In this document: piece after piece, positions 59,395-64,000 of the stretch
Layout of the letters: every line of letters begins with the position of its first letter
How positions within the stretch are numbered: position 1 is the first letter of the stretch
Assembly (NCBI GenBank): GCA_025201345.1
Contig: JAIXMG010000008.1
Span: 868,001 to 932,000 of the forward strand
DNA: 64,000 bases
Source: Thamnidium elegans
Taxonomy: Eukaryota; Mucoromycota; Mucoromycetes; Mucorales; Mucoraceae
Direction: 5' to 3'
Notes under the pieces: model-generated
Seen by the model: only the letters and a program-made list of their open reading frames with translations
What the model was told of the DNA's origin: nothing
The model's database searches: none
Made by a program: the position numbers and the translations under genes

Positions 59395-60827
59395 TCGTTA
59401 GCTGCTGCTATCATTCAAGGCCAACAACCTGAAGTAAGAGCTAGAATGTCCGTTTCGTTAAATTCAACTACTAATATCGCTTGGTTTTACGGAGGAAGAA
59501 CCGAATCGTCGCAAAACTACGTATGACAAAAACTTTTTTTTTTTACAGAAAATCCCTGTTTTTTTACAGATTTTTTTTATGTGTAGTTCAATTCATTTTA
59601 TTATTTTGATATTGGTTCAAATACATGGTATTGGCCGGAAGTTTCTTATTCAGGTGGATATAGACCTGCTCGATATGGACATAGCAGTAGTTTAATGTAA
59701 TTTTATTTATTACTGTTATGCAACAACTTTCTTAAAAAAATGCTTTTTTTTTTTTGTAGATCGGAACGATTGTTTATAATTGGAGGGAAAACAATGGCGC
59801 ATAATGAAAATGACAGTTGGGTAATTACAACTGCTGGAGATTTTCAAAGTGTTTTAGGCAAGTTTCTCTATTTTAATAAGCAAAATTCCCTGAACGATCT
59901 AATATTTTTTTTTTTCGTATGTAGTATTTGATACCACAACATACCGATCAATTTCTATGGCAACGATTGGAGATATTCCTCCTGCTCGATTCAGGTTTGT
60001 TACTCCTCCCTTTTTTTTTAAAAAAGAAATCAATAAAAATTTCACTAACACACCTAAAAAAAAAAGTTTTTCTGCAGTCAATGGTAATTTTTTTTCTTCT
60101 TCTTTACTGTAAAACGACACTTGTTTAATAGTTGTAATTAATTTTTGGGGGTTATGTAGCACCTGATGGAAAATCGATCGTCTTATTTGGCGGACAAAAC
60201 GCAACAGAAACCTCATCTTTTGATGCCAAAAACGATATCTATGTGTTGGATACATGTACATTAAATTGGTCTCAACCTATCATTTCTGGTATTCCACCTA
60301 TTGCTCGTGCAGGTCATGAAGCAATTAAATTTATGAACCAATACATGATTATAACCATGGGTATATATATTATTATAATAACATCTATAAAAAAAAAAAA
60401 GTCTAACTGTTATAAAAAAGGTATCCAAAACTTTTCACCAGAGACAGGACCTATATATATTGATGATACAGCTATTCTAGACATGAAAACATGGACTTGG
60501 ATAGACCATATACCTCGGCACCACCGTCCTTCGAAACCAAACAAACTTGTATCTTGTCGATTTACATTTCCGTTTGTAAACCCAGATGAAGACGGTGGTA
60601 ACCAGCCGGACTCTTTTACGCCCTCTGTGCTATCCAATAACACAGATTCAAATGTAAAAAAACTAGCCTTAGGTATTACATTTGGCATTTTAGGATTTTT
60701 GATCTTGGCAACAGCAGGTGTCATCTTTATCTTGCGTATTCGAAGAGATGTTGACCCAAATAAAAACCCTCGTTGGTTACCTAATGTATTATTAAAAAAA
60801 AGAAAGGCATCTGCAAATACGGCATAA
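58849..60827 (+). CDS. Single-pass membrane protein with extracellular kelch repeats
   Basis: Nine exons give 470 residues. Signal peptide: FLLCVLFITSLFIRPSL. Kelch-type beta-propeller blades read WFYGGRTESSQNYFNSFYYFDI, GHSSSLISERLFIIGGKT, SIVLFGGQNA ... NDIYVLDTCTLNWSQP, and ARAGHEAIKFMNQYMIITMG. A TM segment (LALGITFGILGFLILATAGVIFIL) precedes a short basic tail ending KKRKASANTA. Frame is kept only if intron 5 uses a GCAAGT donor (59858) and exon 7 is a 17-bp micro-exon (60067-60083). Several N-x-S/T sites are in the ectodomain. Similar multi-exon kelch membrane proteins are common in Mucorales; their function is unknown to me. Confidence 0.82.
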
Positions 60828-60980
60828 TAAATATATATACATATACGTATATACATATATAAAAATTGTAAATAAAAAAGAACATATCGACTTTGACAAC
60901 ATTATTTTTTTTTCTTTATATATCTAACCGTTTCTTTTTTTAAAATCTTTTCTTTTTTTTTTTCTTTTTTTATAAAAAAA

Positions 60981-61904
60981 ATGGTAGAAACATATTATAA
61001 TAAGGATACTGGTTACTATGTAACTTCGGAAGACCAAAGGCCTTGTTCTAAAATTGAGAAGCAAGGAGTGGATATTCATGGCCACTTGATTGAATTCCCT
61101 TGGGACGATGACGGGTTTTCCCTCTGTCTTGACGCATACCCTTCTCATCTCTCCAAGCATAGTAAGTTACCATCTACCGCCTCTCCCTTAAGAAGACAAT
61201 GGATATCCTATATTGAAGAAGACAACGAAGAAGAAGGTACCGAAGGAAATCCCAAACATAATTCATTAGCGACAAATTATATGCAAGCACCAAGACCAAA
61301 GAGACAAAACACGACAAAAATAATGGGTGATTCATTTCCTTACAACAACGATGAAAAGTTTCTGGACCGTATGGAACAACAACAACATCGTCAAAAAGGT
61401 AGAGTACAACACATTTCTCCTTTAATGAATTCTTCTATTCTAGAAGAAAGTGATATCTTGTTTCGATCATCTACAATATCTTCTAGTCAAAAGAAATCAA
61501 CCGATACTTCTATTGCTACGCGTAAAATCTATACAAGTGAACGGAGCCAAGTTTCAGAGTCAGGTACTTTAGAAAATTGGAAAGTAGCCAAGAGTCCATC
61601 AACGGGTATGCAATCACCAGTAGTGACACCACTGCCTCCAAGAACCCCATCCAATTTTGACGATAGTGAATTCTTTACACCACCAAGTTCTGTCATTTCT
61701 TCCAGAACCTATCATAGTATTCCAGTTCCCAAAAACGCAGACCACTTTAAATACTATTCCAATTCAGTTGACGCCAAACCTAAATCCCGGTCATACTCTC
61801 AATACTTTAATCCTAATTTTTCTCGTACTAAATCAAAGGGACCTAAATCTACCGGTTTATTTTCCAAGTTGTTAAAGAACATCAAGCAACATTTTACTAA
61901 ATAA
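60981..61904 (+). CDS. Intronless disordered protein, unrecognised
   Basis: 307 residues in one exon. N-terminal 55 residues look folded (VDIHGHLIEFPWDDDGFSLC), followed by a Ser/Thr/Pro-rich disordered body with many SP/TP sites (SPSTGMQSPVVTPLPPRTPS) and a basic amphipathic C-terminus (LFSKLLKNIKQHF). No TM. A pyrimidine-rich leader precedes the start. Possibly phosphoregulated and membrane-associating through the C-terminal helix, which is inference. No family recognised. Confidence 0.65.
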   Translation: MVETYYNKDTGYYVTSEDQRPCSKIEKQGVDIHGHLIEFPWDDDGFSLCLDAYPSHLSKHSKLPSTASPLRRQWISYIEEDNEEEGTEGNPKHNSLATNYMQAPRPKRQNTTKIMGDSFPYNNDEKFLDRMEQQQHRQKGRVQHISPLMNSSILEESDILFRSSTISSSQKKSTDTSIATRKIYTSERSQVSESGTLENWKVAKSPSTGMQSPVVTPLPPRTPSNFDDSEFFTPPSSVISSRTYHSIPVPKNADHFKYYSNSVDAKPKSRSYSQYFNPNFSRTKSKGPKSTGLFSKLLKNIKQHFTK

Positions 61905-62005
61905 TAAATTAAATCACCGTGGTTTTTTACGTGACGTTTTACCTATTTGAATAAAAAAAAAATCTTTCTCTTTTTTTTTTTTTTTTTTACATACATATAT
62001 TACAA

Positions 62006-63444
62006 ATGTCTGCTAGACCAACATCTAAACAACCAAGACCACAAACGCAGGCAAAACGTTACAGAGCCGGTCAAGTTCCCGAAAATTATGTTGATGATTT
62101 ATCCGATTCAGAGGAAGAGGAAGAGCAACAACAAGTCGAAGAGCCAAAGAAGAGAGGCGAACTTCATTTTGCTAAAAAAGAAGTCGATACCGGTATTAAA
62201 CAAACAACTATATCAGAGCAAGATGCCAGTACCGATCGTAGATTAAGAAGATTGCAACAAGCTCAACAGGCACAAGTAGAAAACGAAGGTGGTAGAAGAA
62301 GAAGACGACAAGTAGAGTCTGAAGAGGAACCAGAAGAAGAAGAAGATGAGGAAGAAAAAGCCAGAGAACGAATGAGGTTAAAACAAAAGGCTTTACAAGA
62401 ACAAGAATTAATAGAGCAAGAAGAATCAGAAGAAGAATCAGAAGAAGAGGTTAGGTTTTTTGTTTTTTGACAGATATATATATATATACCCTGCGAAACT
62501 AATTATGCTTTAAAAAAGGGTTCAAGTGAATACGAATCATCTAGTGAAGAAGAAGATACAATTGCTCGCTTACCAAAGCCTGTATTTATACCAAAGTAAA
62601 ACGTACACATTTATTTTTATTTTGATATTGTCGACTTATCTGTATATATAAAATAATAGAGCTCGTCGTGAGACAATATTACAACAAGAAAAACTTGCTA
62701 AAGAAGAAGAAGAACGTGAAAAGAAATTGGAAGAAGAGCTTGAAGAGCGAAAGAAACAATCTCATGATATGTTGGCTGAAGAACTTCGTCGAGAACAGGA
62801 AGAAGGTAAATAATATATATATATATATATAGCACTTTTGAAGAAAAGAAAGATGATATTCATTTTTTATATAAAGCAACATTCAAGGAAGTGACAGAAT
62901 ATGAGGACGCTGTTGATGATACAGACGGTTTAGATGAGGAAGCTGAGTTTGATGCATGGAGAGTAAGAGAATTAAACCGTATTAAACGTGACAGAGAAGA
63001 ACGTATCGCGTAAGTAAAAAAAATAATATAATAGAAATACCGTATACTAAAAAAAGGTTTTCTTTTAGTCGAGAAAAGGAAGAGGAAGAGTTGGAACGTA
63101 GAAGAGCACTTCCTGAAGACGTTCGATTAAAAGAGGATTTAGAGAGAGCGAAAGAAAGTAAAAATAAGGAAAGAGGACAGCATACATTTATGCAAAAATA
63201 TTACCACAAAGGTGCATTTTATCAAGACCCCGAATCCGAAGTACTTCAACGAGATTATTCTGCTCCTACTATTGATGAAGTTCGTAATAAAGACGTTCTT
63301 CCAAAGATCATGCAAGTCAAGAATTTTGGTTTGGCTGGACGCACAAAGTACACTCATTTAGTAGATCAAGATACTTCCTCGAAAGATTCTCCTTGGGCTA
63401 AGCCATTAGCTAAACGTAGAAGAAAAGATGACGATAGAACATAA
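62006..63444 (+). CDS. MFAP1: MFAP1 spliceosomal protein
   Basis: Component of the spliceosomal B complex, interacting with Prp38. Five exons (62006-62449, 62519-62595, 62660-62805, 62877-63009, 63069-63444) give 391 residues. The N-terminus has the family opening (PKPQ-type SKQPRPQTQAKRYRAG, then DLSDSEEEEE), followed by long E/R/K-rich helices. The conserved C-terminal domain is unmistakable: DEEAEFDAWRVRELNRIKRD, GQHTFMQKYYHKGAFYQD, APTIDEVRNKDVLPKIMQVK, FGLAGRTKYTHLVDQDT. Donor 1 is GTTAGG, slightly off consensus. Length is close to the roughly 440 residues of animal MFAP1. Confidence 0.95.
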
Positions 63445-63479
63445 TTATAATAATAAAAAAGAGAATATTGTACATATAT

Positions 63480-63517
<38 letters not shown>

Positions 63518-63528
63518 TATATATTTTT

Positions 63529-64000
63529 TTATGGTGATGACCCATACATATAAGTAGCATAAACAACTAGTAACGCACCCATACCAAACGACAATGTTAC
63601 TTCAAAATTAAATAACCATACGCTAACAATACTAGACAAGATAATACTAATACTTGTTGCAAACCCTTTTAAAATATTATCAGCGTATCTTACAACAAAT
63701 CCCACAATTAACCCTCCACCTGCCTGAATCAATATAACCACCCACGTCAAATAAGAATAATTCTGAAAGAATCCATCTTGCATAATAGCTTTACCGTCTT
63801 GTAATGCCACGACAAATATACATCCTAAAACGACCGAAAATAAAGATAATTGAATATTACGTATCCATAACTGAGTTTGTTCCATCTGCTGTATCTTTTG
63901 CTTCTCTAGTAAATCCAAATTACCGTCCCTTTGTTTTGTCTTTACAATCTTTTCAAAATAAACACCTGCAATACCCGATAAAATACAAGCTGTAAATACA
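63529..64000 (-). CDS. Nucleotide-sugar transporter, SLC35A type (5' part outside window)
   Basis: Golgi antiporter importing UDP-sugars (UDP-Gal, UDP-GlcNAc or CMP-sugar type) in exchange for UMP. The frame is open from the window edge; 156 C-terminal residues are visible. The motif FTACILSGIAGVYFEKIVK is characteristic of the SLC35A family. Later: WIRNIQLSLFSVVLG, LTWVVILIQAGGGLIVGFVVRYADNILKGFATSISIILSS and FEVTLSFGMGALLVVYATYMYG. A charged loop (KTKQRDGNLDLLEKQKIQQM) sits after the first motif. Substrate cannot be told. An A run of about 30 separates its stop from that of the convergent MFAP1 gene. Confidence 0.88.
   Translation of the reverse strand, partial: VFTACILSGIAGVYFEKIVKTKQRDGNLDLLEKQKIQQMEQTQLWIRNIQLSLFSVVLGCIFVVALQDGKAIMQDGFFQNYSYLTWVVILIQAGGGLIVGFVVRYADNILKGFATSISIILSSIVSVWLFNFEVTLSFGMGALLVVYATYMYGSSP

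Overview
The window is nuclear DNA from a filamentous fungus, most likely an early-diverging one (Mucoromycota, Mucorales-like). The evidence is very AT-rich intergenic DNA full of homopolymer runs, many short introns (about 50-90 bp, GT-AG with occasional GCAAGT donors), and a gene set that is fungal throughout: PMT O-mannosyltransferase, a Rac GTPase, class I myosin with a CA tail, a two-BIR Bir1-like protein, a UPF0662/DUF2408 protein and a duplicated-domain regulator of the type I associate with DUF8032. I resolved 26 protein genes on both strands. There are no operons, rRNA, tRNA, CRISPR arrays or phage genes. For almost all multi-exon genes the exon lengths I propose sum to a whole number of codons with all junctions in phase.

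Layout. 1-6557: 3' end of PMT1 (+), Gcs1-type ArfGAP (-), NRAMP metal transporter (-). 6558-9404: gene-poor DNA with one copy of a dispersed repeat. 9405-16027: RAC1 (-), ALG9 (+), CaMKK-like kinase (-), PA-TM-RING ubiquitin ligase (+). 16028-23435: mostly non-coding, interrupted by a Sel1-repeat protein (+). 23436-33131: histone H2A.Z (-), class I myosin (+), Bir1-like protein (+), SWIM-RING protein (-). 34248-44079: DUF2408 protein (+), GH47 mannosidase (+), a degenerate acyl-CoA-synthetase-like protein (-), a duplicated-domain regulator (-). 46480-52707: SIZ/PIAS SUMO ligase (+), two unrecognised proteins (-), hexose transporter (-). 52708-55699: 3 kb non-coding region occupied by a 1.72 kb inverted-repeat-bounded element. 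55700-64000: APE1-type endonuclease (+), a mucin-like one-TM surface protein (-), a kelch membrane protein (+), an unrecognised disordered protein (+), MFAP1 (+) and the 3' part of a nucleotide-sugar transporter (-).

How the genes relate. Four belong to secretory-pathway glycosylation (PMT1, ALG9, GH47 mannosidase, nucleotide-sugar transporter). Rac1 and the type I myosin belong to polarised actin growth; the myosin keeps the TEDS-site serine that PAK kinases downstream of Rac/Cdc42 phosphorylate in this family. The SIZ/PIAS ligase and a SWIM-RING protein with five consensus SUMO sites are a possible enzyme-substrate pair. None of this implies physical clustering of a pathway; gene order looks like ordinary fungal synteny.

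The most unusual items are the inverted-repeat element at 53811-55531 with a relative at about 7900-8500, the acyl-CoA-synthetase-like gene at 39302-41619 that is in frame yet lacks its ATP-binding signature and C-terminal domain, the start-codon-only exons, and the SWIM-RING protein. Coordinates of splice sites were read by eye and may be off by one or two bases.
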